Part shown: positions 42,304-50,030 of the stretch, piece by piece
How the letters are laid out: each line of letters begins with the position of its first letter
Numbering within the stretch: position 1 is the first letter of the stretch
Source of the DNA: Duganella sp. CF517
GTDB taxonomy: Bacteria; Pseudomonadota; Gammaproteobacteria; Burkholderiales; Burkholderiaceae_D
Length of the DNA: 64,000 nt
Direction: 5' to 3'
Assembly: GCF_900110275.1 (NCBI RefSeq)
Contig: NZ_FODC01000009.1
Coordinates: forward strand, 1 to 64,000
Notes under the pieces: generated by a model
The model's input: the letters and a program-made list of their open reading frames with translations, nothing else
What the model was told of the DNA's origin: nothing
The model's database searches: none
Translations under genes and position numbers: made by a program

Positions 42304-42900
42304 ATGGCCGACTTCCAGCAGCGCGATCCGCTGTCGCCGGCGTTCTGGGATGAACGCTTCGCGCGCAGCTTCACGCCGTGGGATCGCGGCGGCGTGCCGC
42401 TGGCGCTGCGCGACTTTGTCGCCGCCAGCGCGCCGCTGGTCACGTTGATCCCGGGTTGCGGCTCGGCCTACGAGCTGGCGTTGTTGGCCGAGGCGGGGTG
42501 GGATGCGACGGCCATCGATTTTTCGCCGCAGGCGGTGCAGGCCGGCAAGCGCGCCGTTGGCGGGCATGCGGAGCGCGTCGTCGAGGCGGATTTCTTTGCC
42601 TGGCAGCCCGCGCGGCCATTGCAGCTCATTTACGAGCGCGCCTTCCTGTGCGCCATGCCGCGCGCGATGTGGCCCAGGGTGGCGGCGCGCTGGGCGGCAT
42701 TGTTGCCCGCCGGCGCGCTGCTGGCCGGATATTTCTTCTTTGATGACGCCCCCAAGGGGCCGCCGTTCGGCATCGCCCGCGAGCAGTTGGACGCGTTGCT
42801 GCAGCAGGATTTCGAATGCATCACCGACCAACCTGTAGGCGACTCCATCCCCGTCTTCGACGGCAAGGAGCGCTGGATGGTCTGGCGCCGGCGAGCCTGA
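42304..42900 (+). CDS. TPMT-family SAM-dependent methyltransferase
   Basis: A 198-residue class I methyltransferase related to thiopurine methyltransferases. The N-terminal segment FWDERFARSFTPWDRGGVP is typical of TPMT-like proteins, motif I is VTLIPGCGSAYELALLAEAG, and WDATAIDFSPQAVQAG follows. Bacterial relatives methylate chalcogens or thiols such as selenite or thiopurine analogues; the substrate here is unknown. It sits 2 bp after ubiB, so it is probably the last gene of that operon. Confidence 0.87.
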   Translation: MADFQQRDPLSPAFWDERFARSFTPWDRGGVPLALRDFVAASAPLVTLIPGCGSAYELALLAEAGWDATAIDFSPQAVQAGKRAVGGHAERVVEADFFAWQPARPLQLIYERAFLCAMPRAMWPRVAARWAALLPAGALLAGYFFFDDAPKGPPFGIAREQLDALLQQDFECITDQPVGDSIPVFDGKERWMVWRRRA

Positions 42901-42908
42901 AAATCCGC

Positions 42909-42940
42909 GTTGTCCTGTCCGCGGTGGCCGGCAGGACAAC
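42909..42940 (+). terminator. Hairpin after the methyltransferase gene
   Basis: A 9-bp perfect stem (GTTGTCCTG at 42909-42917, CAGGACAAC at 42932-42940) with a GC-rich loop lies 8 bp after the stop codon. There is no T-tract, so intrinsic termination is uncertain. Confidence 0.45.
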
Positions 42941-42980
42941 GATGGCCGATTACGGCGTTCCGTTTAATCCGCCATACGTG
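42941..42980. repeat. Solo copy of the GTAGGGCGGATTA repeat
   Basis: Forty bases match 31141-31180 at 37 positions (GATGGCCGATTACGGCGTTC shared exactly, then three substitutions). The opposite arm is missing. The copy covers the last codons and stop of the small minus-strand gene at 42964. Confidence 0.85.
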
Positions 42981-43161
42981 TTTTAGATGGCCGCGTCAGC
43001 CGCCGCTTCGCCAAGCCCAGCACAATCAGCAGTGCCATACTGGCGACAACGGTGCGGCGGGGAAGCGGTTGTTCCGGTGATTCGGCGGCATATTTGCCTT
43101 GCGCGAAGGCGGGGGAGAGCAGCGTGGTGGCCAGCAGGCCGGCAAACAGATATTTCTTCAT
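42964..43161 (-). CDS. Small exported protein with C-terminal hydrophobic helix
   Basis: A 65-residue hypothetical protein from ATG 43161. It has a clear signal peptide (MKKYLFAGLLATTLLSPAFA, cut before QGKYAAE), a short hydrophilic part (ESPEQPLPRR), one C-terminal hydrophobic helix (TVVASMALLIVLGL) and a basic end (AKRRLTRPSKTRMAD). The layout recalls C-terminal sorting signals of the PEP-CTERM kind, but the PEP motif is not convincing. The last codons and the stop lie in the dispersed repeat at 42941-42980. The frame is open to 43212, but GGGAAA just before ATG 43161 sets this start. Function is unknown. Confidence 0.65.
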   Translation of the reverse strand: MKKYLFAGLLATTLLSPAFAQGKYAAESPEQPLPRRTVVASMALLIVLGLAKRRLTRPSKTRMAD

Positions 43162-43164
43162 AAT

Positions 43165-43240
43165 ATTTCCCAATCGGTGATGAATACGGTGCGTCGACAG
43201 TCGGGACAGCATCGAGGCGGCGATTCGGGGATTGGGAAAT
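43165..43240 (-). promoter_or_regulatory. Possible ribosome-binding-site-sequestering hairpin
   Basis: ATTTCCCAATC (plus strand 43165-43175) and GATTGGGAAAT (43230-43240) are exact inverted repeats 54 nt apart. In the minus-strand transcript the proximal arm GATTGGGAAAT contains the likely Shine-Dalgarno sequence of the small gene, ending 3 nt before its ATG. Pairing would hide it, as in an RNA thermosensor or other translational switch; this is inference only. Confidence 0.4.
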
Positions 43241-43372
43241 CAACGCTTGAGGCCGCCATTTAATCATGCTCGCCAACAATTTACGAGTGAATTCTTTTAA
43301 TGGAATCGATAGCCTGCGGGCCGCCATCCGGACTTGGCGACAGGAAACAGGCTAGCGCCCGGTAAAAAGCTT

Positions 43373-43378
43373 TATAAT
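43373..43378 (+). promoter_or_regulatory. -10 element (TATAAT) of the fmdB-aspS group
   Basis: An exact TATAAT lies 33 bp before the zinc-ribbon gene start; a -35 is not clear. Confidence 0.5.
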
Positions 43379-43410
43379 TCAGGGTTTTGATGATTTTTGC
43401 GGAGTAATAG

Positions 43411-43713
43411 ATGCCGATCTACGCTTACCGCTGCGAGGCATGTGGTTTTGCCAAGGATGTCTTGCAGAAGATTTCCGACCCGCAGCTGACTGTTTGCCTG
43501 TCGTGCGGCAAGGAGTCGTTTAAGAAACAATTGACCGCCGCTGGTTTCCAGCTGAAGGGTACCGGCTGGTACGCCACCGATTTCCGTGGCGGCACGCCGC
43601 CGGCGACGGGCGTGTCCACCGGTCCGGTGGACGGTGCGGCCAAGGCCGACGCGCCCAAGGCGGACGCGGCTGCCAGCACGCCCAAGCCGGCGAGCGGCAC
43701 GGGAACGGCCTGA
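43411..43713 (+). CDS. FmdB-type zinc ribbon protein
   Basis: A 100-residue protein with an N-terminal FmdB/CxxC_CXXC_SSSS zinc ribbon: MPIYAYRCEACGFAKDVLQK and TVCLSCGKESFKKQLTAAGF supply two CxxC knuckles. The C-terminal 40 residues are an alanine/proline/lysine-rich tail. FmdB proteins are named as regulators of formamidase in one organism, but their general role is not established. GGAG at 43401-43404 is the ribosome binding site. It heads a group with DUF502 and aspS. Confidence 0.9.
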   Translation: MPIYAYRCEACGFAKDVLQKISDPQLTVCLSCGKESFKKQLTAAGFQLKGTGWYATDFRGGTPPATGVSTGPVDGAAKADAPKADAAASTPKPASGTGTA

Positions 43714-43782
43714 ACGACGGCAGCGGCCGGGCCGCTGCCGTGCGTCATTCCACCCACATGAGCACCCATATAAGAGTCTTTA

Positions 43783-44403
43783 ATGCGTAAATATTTCATT
43801 ACCGGTCTGCTGATCCTGGTGCCGCTGGCGATTACCGCCTGGGTCCTGAGCCTGATCATCAACACGATGGACCAGTCGCTGCTGTTCGTGCCGGCGCGCT
43901 GGCAGCCGAAGGCGCTGTTCGGCGTCAATATTCCCGGCCTGGGCACGCTGTTGACGATCGTGATCGTGTTCCTGACCGGCTTGCTGACCAATAATCTGGT
44001 CGGCAACTACGTGGTGCGCATGTGGGAAAAGCTGCTCAAGCGCATCCCGCTGGTGAACTCGCTGTATTCCAGCGTCAAGCAAGTGTCGGACACCTTGTTC
44101 TCGTCGTCGGGCAACGCCTTCCGCAAGGCGGTGCTGATCCCGTATCCGCACCAGAACTCGTATACCATCGCCTTCCTCACCGGCACCCCCGGCGGCGACG
44201 TCAAGAACCACCTGGTGGGCGACTACGTCAGCGTCTACGTGCCGACCACGCCGAATCCGACGTCGGGCTTTTTCCTGATGCTGGCGCGCAAGGATGTGGT
44301 CGAACTCGACATGTCGGTCGACGCGGCCCTGAAGTACATCGTCTCGATGGGCGTGGTGGCGCCGGAAAGCGTGCCGCAAGCCATCGCAGTCGTCAGCAAA
44401 TAA
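43783..44403 (+). CDS. DUF502 family membrane protein
   Basis: A 206-residue inner-membrane protein of unknown function. Two N-terminal transmembrane helices (YFITGLLILVPLAITAWVLS and LGTLLTIVIVFLTGLLTNNL) are followed by a conserved soluble domain: PLVNSLYSSVKQVSDTLFSS, SYTIAFLTGTPGG and YVPTTPNPTSGFFLMLARKD. It stands between fmdB and aspS, an arrangement I recall as common in Burkholderiales. Confidence 0.9.
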   Translation: MRKYFITGLLILVPLAITAWVLSLIINTMDQSLLFVPARWQPKALFGVNIPGLGTLLTIVIVFLTGLLTNNLVGNYVVRMWEKLLKRIPLVNSLYSSVKQVSDTLFSSSGNAFRKAVLIPYPHQNSYTIAFLTGTPGGDVKNHLVGDYVSVYVPTTPNPTSGFFLMLARKDVVELDMSVDAALKYIVSMGVVAPESVPQAIAVVSK

Positions 44404-44470
44404 ACAGCAGCACCCAAGAACACGCTTCACACCGAATTCACGAGCAATCTAACCTGAACCGAGAAATAAC

Positions 44471-46279
44471 ATGTCCTCAATGCGTACTCACTACTGCGGC
44501 CTCACCACTGAAGCGCTGCTTGGCCAAACCGTCAGCCTGTGCGGCTGGGTACATCGTCGCCGCGACCACGGCGGCGTGATCTTCATCGACCTGCGCGACC
44601 GCGAAGGCCTGGTACAGATCGTTTGCAATCCGGAACAGGCCGAAGTCTTCAAGGCCGCCGAACACGTCCGCAACGAGTTCTGCCTGCGCGTGACCGGCGT
44701 GGTCAAGGACCGCCTGGCCGGCACCGTCAACGCCAACCTGAAGTCGGGCAAGATCGAAGTCGTGTGCTCGCAACTGGAAGTGCTGAACCCTTCGGTGGCC
44801 GTGCCGTTCCAGCTGGACGACGACAACCTGTCCGAGACCACCCGCCTGACCCACCGCGTGCTGGACTTGCGCCGTCCGCAGATGCAGAACAACCTGCGCC
44901 TGCGCTACAAGGTGACGATGGAAGTGCGCAAGTACCTCGACAACCTGGGCTTCATCGATATCGAAACGCCGATGCTGACCAAGTCGACCCCGGAAGGCGC
45001 GCGCGACTACCTGGTGCCGTCGCGCGTCAACGCCGGCAGCTTCTTCGCGCTGCCGCAGTCGCCGCAGCTGTTCAAGCAGCTGCTGATGGTGGCCAACTTC
45101 GACCGTTACTACCAGATCACCAAGTGCTTCCGCGACGAAGACTTGCGCGCCGACCGCCAGCCTGAATTCACCCAGATCGACTGCGAAACGTCGTTCCTGA
45201 CCGAACAGGAAATCCGCGATCTGTTCGAGGAAATGATCCGCATCGTCTTCAAGAACACGATGGACGTCGACCTGCCGAACCCGTTCCCGGTGATGGACTT
45301 CTCGGAAGCGATGGGCAAATACGGCTCGGACAAGCCGGACATGCGCGTCAAGCTGTCGTTCACCGACCTGACCGAAGTGATGAAGGACGTCGACTTCAAG
45401 GTCTTCTCGGGCGCCGCCAACATGCCTAACGGCCGTGTGGTCGGCCTGCGCGTGCCGAAGGGCGCCGAAATGCCGCGTTCGGAAATCGACGCCTACACCC
45501 AGTTCGTCGCCATCTACGGCGCGCGCGGCCTGGCCTACATCAAGGTCAACGAGAAAGCCAAGGGCCGCGACGGCCTGCAATCGCCGATCGTCAAGAACCT
45601 GCACGACGCCGCCCTGGCCAAAGTGATCGAGATGACCGGCGCCGAAGACGGCGACCTGATCTTCTTCGGCGCCGACAAGGCCAAGGTCGTCAACGACGCC
45701 ATCGGCGCGCTGCGCGTGAAGATCGGCCACAGCGAGTTCGGCAAGAACGCCGGCCTGTTCGACGACGTTTGGTCGCCGCTGTGGGTGGTCGACTTCCCGA
45801 TGTTCGAACACGACGAGGAAAACGACCGCTGGACCGCGACCCACCACCCGTTCACGGCGCCGAAGGACGGCCACGAGGACATGCTGGAAACCAATCCGGG
45901 CGCCTGCATCGCCAAGGCCTACGACATGGTCTTGAACGGTTGGGAACTCGGTGGCGGTTCGATCCGTATCCACCGCGAGGAAGTGCAGTCGAAAGTGTTC
46001 CGCGCATTGAAGATCGACGCCGACGAAGCGCGCCTGAAGTTCGGCTTCCTGCTCGACGCGCTGCAATACGGCGCGCCGCCGCATGGCGGCCTGGCGTTCG
46101 GCCTGGACCGCATCGTCACCCTGATGACCAAGTCCGATTCGATCCGCGACGTGATCGCCTTCCCGAAAACCCAGCGCGCGCAGGATCTGCTGACCCAGGC
46201 GCCGTCGGAAGTGGACGAGAAGCAGTTGAAGGAACTGCACATCCGTCTGCGTGCCGTCGAGCCGAAAGTCGCCAGCTAA
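44471..46279 (+). CDS. aspS: Aspartyl-tRNA synthetase
   Basis: A class IIb aminoacyl-tRNA synthetase charging tRNA-Asp. It has 602 residues, the usual bacterial length. The N-terminal OB fold binds the anticodon (VSLCGWVHRRRDHGGVIFID). The catalytic core has motif 2 (CFRDEDLRADRQPEFTQID) and motif 3 (HGGLAFGLDRIVTLM), with the bacterial GAD insertion at about residues 290-420. Whether it is the discriminating or non-discriminating (tRNA-Asn charging) form was not resolved. A terminator follows the stop codon. Confidence 0.98.
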   Translation: MSSMRTHYCGLTTEALLGQTVSLCGWVHRRRDHGGVIFIDLRDREGLVQIVCNPEQAEVFKAAEHVRNEFCLRVTGVVKDRLAGTVNANLKSGKIEVVCSQLEVLNPSVAVPFQLDDDNLSETTRLTHRVLDLRRPQMQNNLRLRYKVTMEVRKYLDNLGFIDIETPMLTKSTPEGARDYLVPSRVNAGSFFALPQSPQLFKQLLMVANFDRYYQITKCFRDEDLRADRQPEFTQIDCETSFLTEQEIRDLFEEMIRIVFKNTMDVDLPNPFPVMDFSEAMGKYGSDKPDMRVKLSFTDLTEVMKDVDFKVFSGAANMPNGRVVGLRVPKGAEMPRSEIDAYTQFVAIYGARGLAYIKVNEKAKGRDGLQSPIVKNLHDAALAKVIEMTGAEDGDLIFFGADKAKVVNDAIGALRVKIGHSEFGKNAGLFDDVWSPLWVVDFPMFEHDEENDRWTATHHPFTAPKDGHEDMLETNPGACIAKAYDMVLNGWELGGGSIRIHREEVQSKVFRALKIDADEARLKFGFLLDALQYGAPPHGGLAFGLDRIVTLMTKSDSIRDVIAFPKTQRAQDLLTQAPSEVDEKQLKELHIRLRAVEPKVAS

Positions 46280-46298
46280 TTCATCTGGCATAATGAAG

Positions 46299-46329
46299 AG
46301 GCGCCAACGTTCACACGTGGCGCCTTTTT
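46299..46329 (+). terminator. Rho-independent terminator after aspS
   Basis: An 8-bp stem (AGGCGCCA at 46299-46306, TGGCGCCT at 46318-46325) followed by TTTT, 20 bp after the aspS stop. Confidence 0.9.
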
Positions 46330-46345
46330 CTTTGGTCCCGACCTC

Positions 46346-46807
46346 ATGCCATACAAGATACCCGAATCCGTGCTGGTGGTGATCCACACCGCCGACCTGC
46401 AAGTGCTGCTGATCGAACGCGCCGACAAGCCGGGCTACTGGCAATCGGTGACCGGTTCGCTCGACGCCGTCGACGAGCCGTTGCTGGAGACGGCCGCGCG
46501 CGAATTGTTCGAGGAAACCGGCATCGTCGCCGACGGCGAGCGCATCGTGCTGCGCGACTGGCACCTGTCCAACATCTACACCATCTATCCGGTCTGGCGC
46601 CACCGCTACGCGCCTGGCGTGACGGAAAACACCGAGCACGTGTTCAGCGTGGAAGTGCCGCGCGATATCGCCATCACGCTCAGCCCGCGCGAGCACCTCA
46701 ATCATGCTTGGATGCCGCACCTGGAAGCGGCCGATAAATGTTTTTCTTTCTCCAATGCGGAAGCGATTCTGCAACTTCCCCAGCAGCTTCCGAAGCAGTT
46801 TAGCTAG
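46346..46807 (+). CDS. nudB: Dihydroneopterin triphosphate diphosphatase NudB
   Basis: A 153-residue Nudix hydrolase that removes pyrophosphate from dihydroneopterin triphosphate in folate synthesis. The Nudix box is complete (GSLDAVDEPLLETAARELFE followed by ETGIV). The remaining sequence (YPVWRHRYAPGVTENTEHVF, LSPREHLNHAWMPHLEAADK) fits NudB rather than a generic Nudix enzyme. It follows aspS after the terminator, the usual aspS-nudB pairing. Confidence 0.93.
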   Translation: MPYKIPESVLVVIHTADLQVLLIERADKPGYWQSVTGSLDAVDEPLLETAARELFEETGIVADGERIVLRDWHLSNIYTIYPVWRHRYAPGVTENTEHVFSVEVPRDIAITLSPREHLNHAWMPHLEAADKCFSFSNAEAILQLPQQLPKQFS

Positions 46808-46880
46808 ATTGTGCCGCATCAAATAGTGGCAGACTGTGCCGCGCATACTTTGGCATTCGGAGCATGTTCCGGAGGATGTT

Positions 46881-47120
46881 GTGGCGACGCTGTTGCGGCT
46901 CAGGGGTTACCGTTTTTATTTTCACAGCCAGGTCACGGGTGAGCCGCCGCACCTGCATGTGGACAAGGACCGCAAGTCGGCCAAGTTCTGGATCGAGAGC
47001 GCGACGGTGGTGCGCAACGTCGGCTTCAGCGCGCTTGAAGTGCGCGAGATCGTCCGCATCATCGTCGAGTACCGGCTCGATTTTCTAAGGATCTGGAATG
47101 ATTACTTTGAAGACGCCTGA
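46881..47120 (+). CDS. DUF4160 protein, copy 1
   Basis: A 79-residue small protein of unknown function with the DUF4160 pattern LRLRGYRFYFHSQVTGEPPH, LHVDKDRKSAKFWIE, ending RLDFLRIWNDYFEDA. The open frame reaches a GTG at 46836, but the GTG at 46881 is chosen: it follows GGAGG (46871-46875) by five bases and gives a protein matching the 81-residue second copy from its first residue. DUF4160 genes typically stand beside DUF2442 genes, and such pairs are suspected toxin-antitoxin-like modules, not proven. It overlaps its partner by 23 bp. Confidence 0.85.
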   Translation: MATLLRLRGYRFYFHSQVTGEPPHLHVDKDRKSAKFWIESATVVRNVGFSALEVREIVRIIVEYRLDFLRIWNDYFEDA

Positions 47121-47376
47121 CGAGCGCATCAAGACCGTGGTGTTCGAGGACCAGTCGCTGGTGGTCGGGCTGATGGACGGGCGGCGCATCAGCACGCCGC
47201 TGGCATGGTATCCCAGCTTGGCGAGCGCGACCTCGGCGCAACTGGACGAATGGGAAATCATCGGTGCCGGCGACGCGCTGCACTGGGCGCGGTTCGATGA
47301 AGATCTCAGCGTCAGTGCGATGTTGCGCGGTTTCTCTTCAGCAGCTCCATCATCTCCAGAAGCCGATACCTATTAA
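47098..47376 (+). CDS. DUF2442 protein, copy 1
   Basis: A 92-residue small protein with the DUF2442 pattern KTVVFEDQSLVVGLMDGRRI, STPLAWYPSLASATSAQLDE and IIGAGDALHWARFDEDLSV. The function is not established; as partner of DUF4160 it is a candidate antitoxin or DNA-binding partner. Start ATG 47098 lies inside the DUF4160 gene. The last 15 residues (SSAAPSSPEADTY) extend past the conserved domain. Confidence 0.87.
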   Translation: MITLKTPDERIKTVVFEDQSLVVGLMDGRRISTPLAWYPSLASATSAQLDEWEIIGAGDALHWARFDEDLSVSAMLRGFSSAAPSSPEADTY

Positions 47377-47451
47377 GGTATTGTATCGGCTCAAGCGTAG
47401 GTCTGCGATCCCGTCCTAGTATCATGGATCGCTATCCACCTGCCGCTTGCC

Positions 47452-47697
47452 ATGCCTGCCATCTTGCGCTACAAAGGGTATAAGTTCTTCTTTTTCTCGA
47501 ACGAAGGGTTGCCCCGTGAGCCTGTTCACGTCCACGTGCAAGGACAAGGAGGCCTCGCCAAGATTTGGATCGAACCGGAGGTGACGGCCGCCCACTCCTC
47601 TGGGATTCCCGCCAAGACCATGCGTGAACTCGTGCGCTTCGTGGCTGAACATCGAGACTATTTCATCGATATGTGGAAGGAGTATTTTGATGATTGA
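47452..47697 (+). CDS. DUF4160 protein, copy 2
   Basis: An 81-residue DUF4160 protein: MPAILRYKGYKFFFFSNEG, EPVHVHVQGQGGLAKIWIEP, ending YFIDMWKEYFDD. It is clearly homologous to copy 1 but far from identical, and its DNA is visibly lower in GC than copy 1, so the two pairs were probably acquired separately or diverged long ago. It overlaps its DUF2442 partner by 8 bp. Confidence 0.87.
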   Translation: MPAILRYKGYKFFFFSNEGLPREPVHVHVQGQGGLAKIWIEPEVTAAHSSGIPAKTMRELVRFVAEHRDYFIDMWKEYFDD

Positions 47698-47959
47698 AGC
47701 GCGTGCAAAAAAACTCTCTTTTGATCAGAATAATATGTGGGTGCACCTCGTCGACGGTCGTACGCTGGGGGTGCCGCTCAACTTTTTTCCGCGACTTTCT
47801 CAAGCCACTCCGTTACAACGCGAAGACTATGTATTGAGCGGTGGTGGCCAGGGTCTGCACTGGGAAGCGCTCGACGAAGATATCAGTGTTGAACATTTGT
47901 TGAGGGGACACGGCGACACCACGATTCGGCGACCGACATCGAACACCAGGTTTGGTTGA
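47690..47959 (+). CDS. DUF2442 protein, copy 2
   Basis: An 89-residue DUF2442 protein: MWVHLVDGRTLGVPLNFFPR, LSQATPLQREDYVLSGGGQG, LHWEALDEDISVEHLLRGHG. The ATG at 47690 sits in the DUF4160 stop region (TTGATGATTGA), so translation is coupled; the frame is open further upstream only as a shadow of copy 2 of DUF4160. The tail (IRRPTSNTRFG) extends past the domain. Confidence 0.87.
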   Translation: MIEARAKKLSFDQNNMWVHLVDGRTLGVPLNFFPRLSQATPLQREDYVLSGGGQGLHWEALDEDISVEHLLRGHGDTTIRRPTSNTRFG

Positions 47960-48023
47960 CCGCTTCTTGCGCGGATCGCTGTGTGCGTAGCCGAACACAC
48001 GTGGAGGCGCACTCGGGGTTAGA

Positions 48024-48860
48024 ATGTTCCGTATGAAAATCCGAGTTGCCACCTACAATATTCACAAGGGAGTGTCCTCCATCCGCGCCGAGCCGCGTGT
48101 GCTGGCGCTAAAACAGGCGATCGGCCTGTTCAATGCCGATGTGGTTTTTTTGCAAGAGGTTCAAGGCAAGCATGACCTCAAGGCGGCCAAGTATGGCGCC
48201 GAGCAGCTGGGTCAGAAGCACTGGCCCGCTGCGGCGCAACATGAATATTTCGCGGGCGAGTCGCGCCACCTGCACGCGGCCTACGGCATGAACGCGGTCT
48301 ACGACCACGGCCACCACGGCAACGCGCTGCTGAGCGCTTTCCCCATCGCCAACATGGCCAACCACGACGTCTCCGACCATGCCTACGAGCAGCGCGGCAT
48401 CCTGCACTGCGTGCTGAATACCGAGCACGGCCTGGTGCACTGCTACGTGGTGCACCTGGGGCTGTTCGAGGCGGGCCGGCGCCGGCAGACGCAGGCGCTG
48501 ATCTCGGCCGTGCGCGAATCGGCGCCGAACGGCGAACCGGTCATCATCGCCGGCGACTTCAACGACTGGCGCAACACCCTCAGCGCCGAGCTGCGCAACG
48601 CGCTGGGCGTGGTCGAGGCCTTCGATGAACTCGGCACGAACGCGTCGCTGGACGGCATCATGCGCACCCTGCGCCGCAAGGCCAGCATGAAGGCCACCAT
48701 CAGCCCGGCGCGCACCTTCCCGGCGGCGCTGCCATTCTTCCGGCTCGACCGCATCTACGTGCGCGGCTTCAAGGTCGAATCGGCCGAGGTCATGCATGGC
48801 AGCCTGTGGGCCAAGCTGTCCGACCACGCGCCCATCGTGGCGTCGTTGTCGCTGGGGTAG
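48024..48860 (+). CDS. Endonuclease/exonuclease/phosphatase family protein
   Basis: A 278-residue metal-dependent phosphodiesterase fold: IRVATYNIHKG, ADVVFLQEVQGKHD, VVHLGLFEAGRRRQTQ, PVIIAGDFNDWRN and WAKLSDHAPIVASLSLG supply the Asn, Glu, Asp/Asn and Asp-His active-site residues. It may act on nucleic acid or on lipid phosphates; the neighbour clsB favours phospholipid metabolism, as with the E. coli ybhP-clsB pair. ATG 48024 follows GGGG at 48015-48018 and is preferred to ATG 48033. clsB begins 6 bp after the stop. Confidence 0.9.
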   Translation: MFRMKIRVATYNIHKGVSSIRAEPRVLALKQAIGLFNADVVFLQEVQGKHDLKAAKYGAEQLGQKHWPAAAQHEYFAGESRHLHAAYGMNAVYDHGHHGNALLSAFPIANMANHDVSDHAYEQRGILHCVLNTEHGLVHCYVVHLGLFEAGRRRQTQALISAVRESAPNGEPVIIAGDFNDWRNTLSAELRNALGVVEAFDELGTNASLDGIMRTLRRKASMKATISPARTFPAALPFFRLDRIYVRGFKVESAEVMHGSLWAKLSDHAPIVASLSLG

Positions 48861-48866
48861 GGCACC

Positions 48867-50030
48867 ATGGGCTCGGTCAAACTGCTCGCCGATAACGAAG
48901 TCACGCTGCTGTACACCGGCACCGAGTATTTCCCGGCGTTGATCGGCGCGATCGACGCGGCCCAGTACGAAGTCTATTTCGAGACCTACATTTTCGCCGA
49001 CGACGACACCGGCCAGAAAGTCATGGACGCCTTGTCCGCCGCCGCCAGGCGCGGCGTCGACGTGCGCATGATCACCGACTGGTGGGGCACCGGCCGGCGC
49101 AAGGTCAACTGCATGCACGAGAAGCTGGAAGCGGCCGGCGTCCACCACCGCATCTTCAATCCGTGGTTCAAGCGCGGCATCACGCGCACCCACCGCAAGA
49201 TCTGCGTGGTCGACCGGGAGGTCGCGCTGGTCGGCGGCATCAATATCAACGACGACATGTTCTGCGACTACAACCACGCGATCAGCCTGTCGGCGCCGCG
49301 CTGGGACTTCGCGGTGCAGGTGCGCGGCCCGCTGGTGGGGGCGATCCACCTGGAGGCGCACACCCAGTGGCAGCGCCTGGGCAAGATGGGCCTGATGAAG
49401 CGTATCAGCCTGTACCGCGACGCGCGCAAGGTCAACAAGATCGCCGCCGCCAACATGGTGCACGCCGGCTTCGTGGTGCGCGACAACCTGCGCAACCGCC
49501 GGACGATACAGCGCGCCTACCTGCAGGCGCTGGGCCGCGCGCGCAAGACCGTGCTGCTGGCCAATCCGTATTTCGCGCCGGGGCGCAAATTCCGCCACGC
49601 GCTGGCCGCCGCCGCCGAGCGCGGCGTCGAGGTGGTGTTGCTGATCGGCGTCGGCGAGATCTGGCTGCAGGACGCGGTGGCGCACTCGTTCTATCCGAAG
49701 CTGCTTGCGGCCGGCGTCAAAGTGGTGGAATATCACAAAACCCAGTTGCACGCCAAGGTGGCCGTCATCGACGACGACTGGGCGACCGTGGGTTCGAGCA
49801 ATGTCGACGGCTTGAGCCTGTTTTTGAATCAGGAAGCGAACGTGATCATCAAGGATGCGGCCTTCGCGCAGAACCTGCGCCGGCACATCGAGGCGGCCGT
49901 CGCCGACGGCGTGGTCATCAGCTATGCCGACTTCGAGCACGTCGGCCGCTTCCGACGCATCGGTTACGAAATCGCGTTCGTATTCTACCGGACCGTGATG
50001 CGGTTGTTCTCCGTGGGGAAATACGCTTGA
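48867..50030 (+). CDS. clsB: Cardiolipin synthase ClsB (phospholipase D family)
   Basis: A 387-residue enzyme with two PLD catalytic motifs: HRKICVVD (His109, Lys111, Asp116) and HAKVAVID (His295, Lys297, Asp302), each followed by the serine/glycine segments VGGININDD and VGSSNVDGLS. It makes cardiolipin or transfers phosphatidyl groups at the inner membrane. There are no N-terminal transmembrane helices, which fits ClsB rather than ClsA. It forms an operon with the upstream EEP gene and overlaps the Hsp15 gene by four bases. Confidence 0.92.
   Translation: MGSVKLLADNEVTLLYTGTEYFPALIGAIDAAQYEVYFETYIFADDDTGQKVMDALSAAARRGVDVRMITDWWGTGRRKVNCMHEKLEAAGVHHRIFNPWFKRGITRTHRKICVVDREVALVGGININDDMFCDYNHAISLSAPRWDFAVQVRGPLVGAIHLEAHTQWQRLGKMGLMKRISLYRDARKVNKIAAANMVHAGFVVRDNLRNRRTIQRAYLQALGRARKTVLLANPYFAPGRKFRHALAAAAERGVEVVLLIGVGEIWLQDAVAHSFYPKLLAAGVKVVEYHKTQLHAKVAVIDDDWATVGSSNVDGLSLFLNQEANVIIKDAAFAQNLRRHIEAAVADGVVISYADFEHVGRFRRIGYEIAFVFYRTVMRLFSVGKYA

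Noticed and set aside
42964..43161. Calling the small exported protein a PEP-CTERM/exosortase substrate
   Set aside because: There is a C-terminal helix and basic residues, but the PEP motif is not convincing (PEQPLP) and the tail was altered by the repeat.
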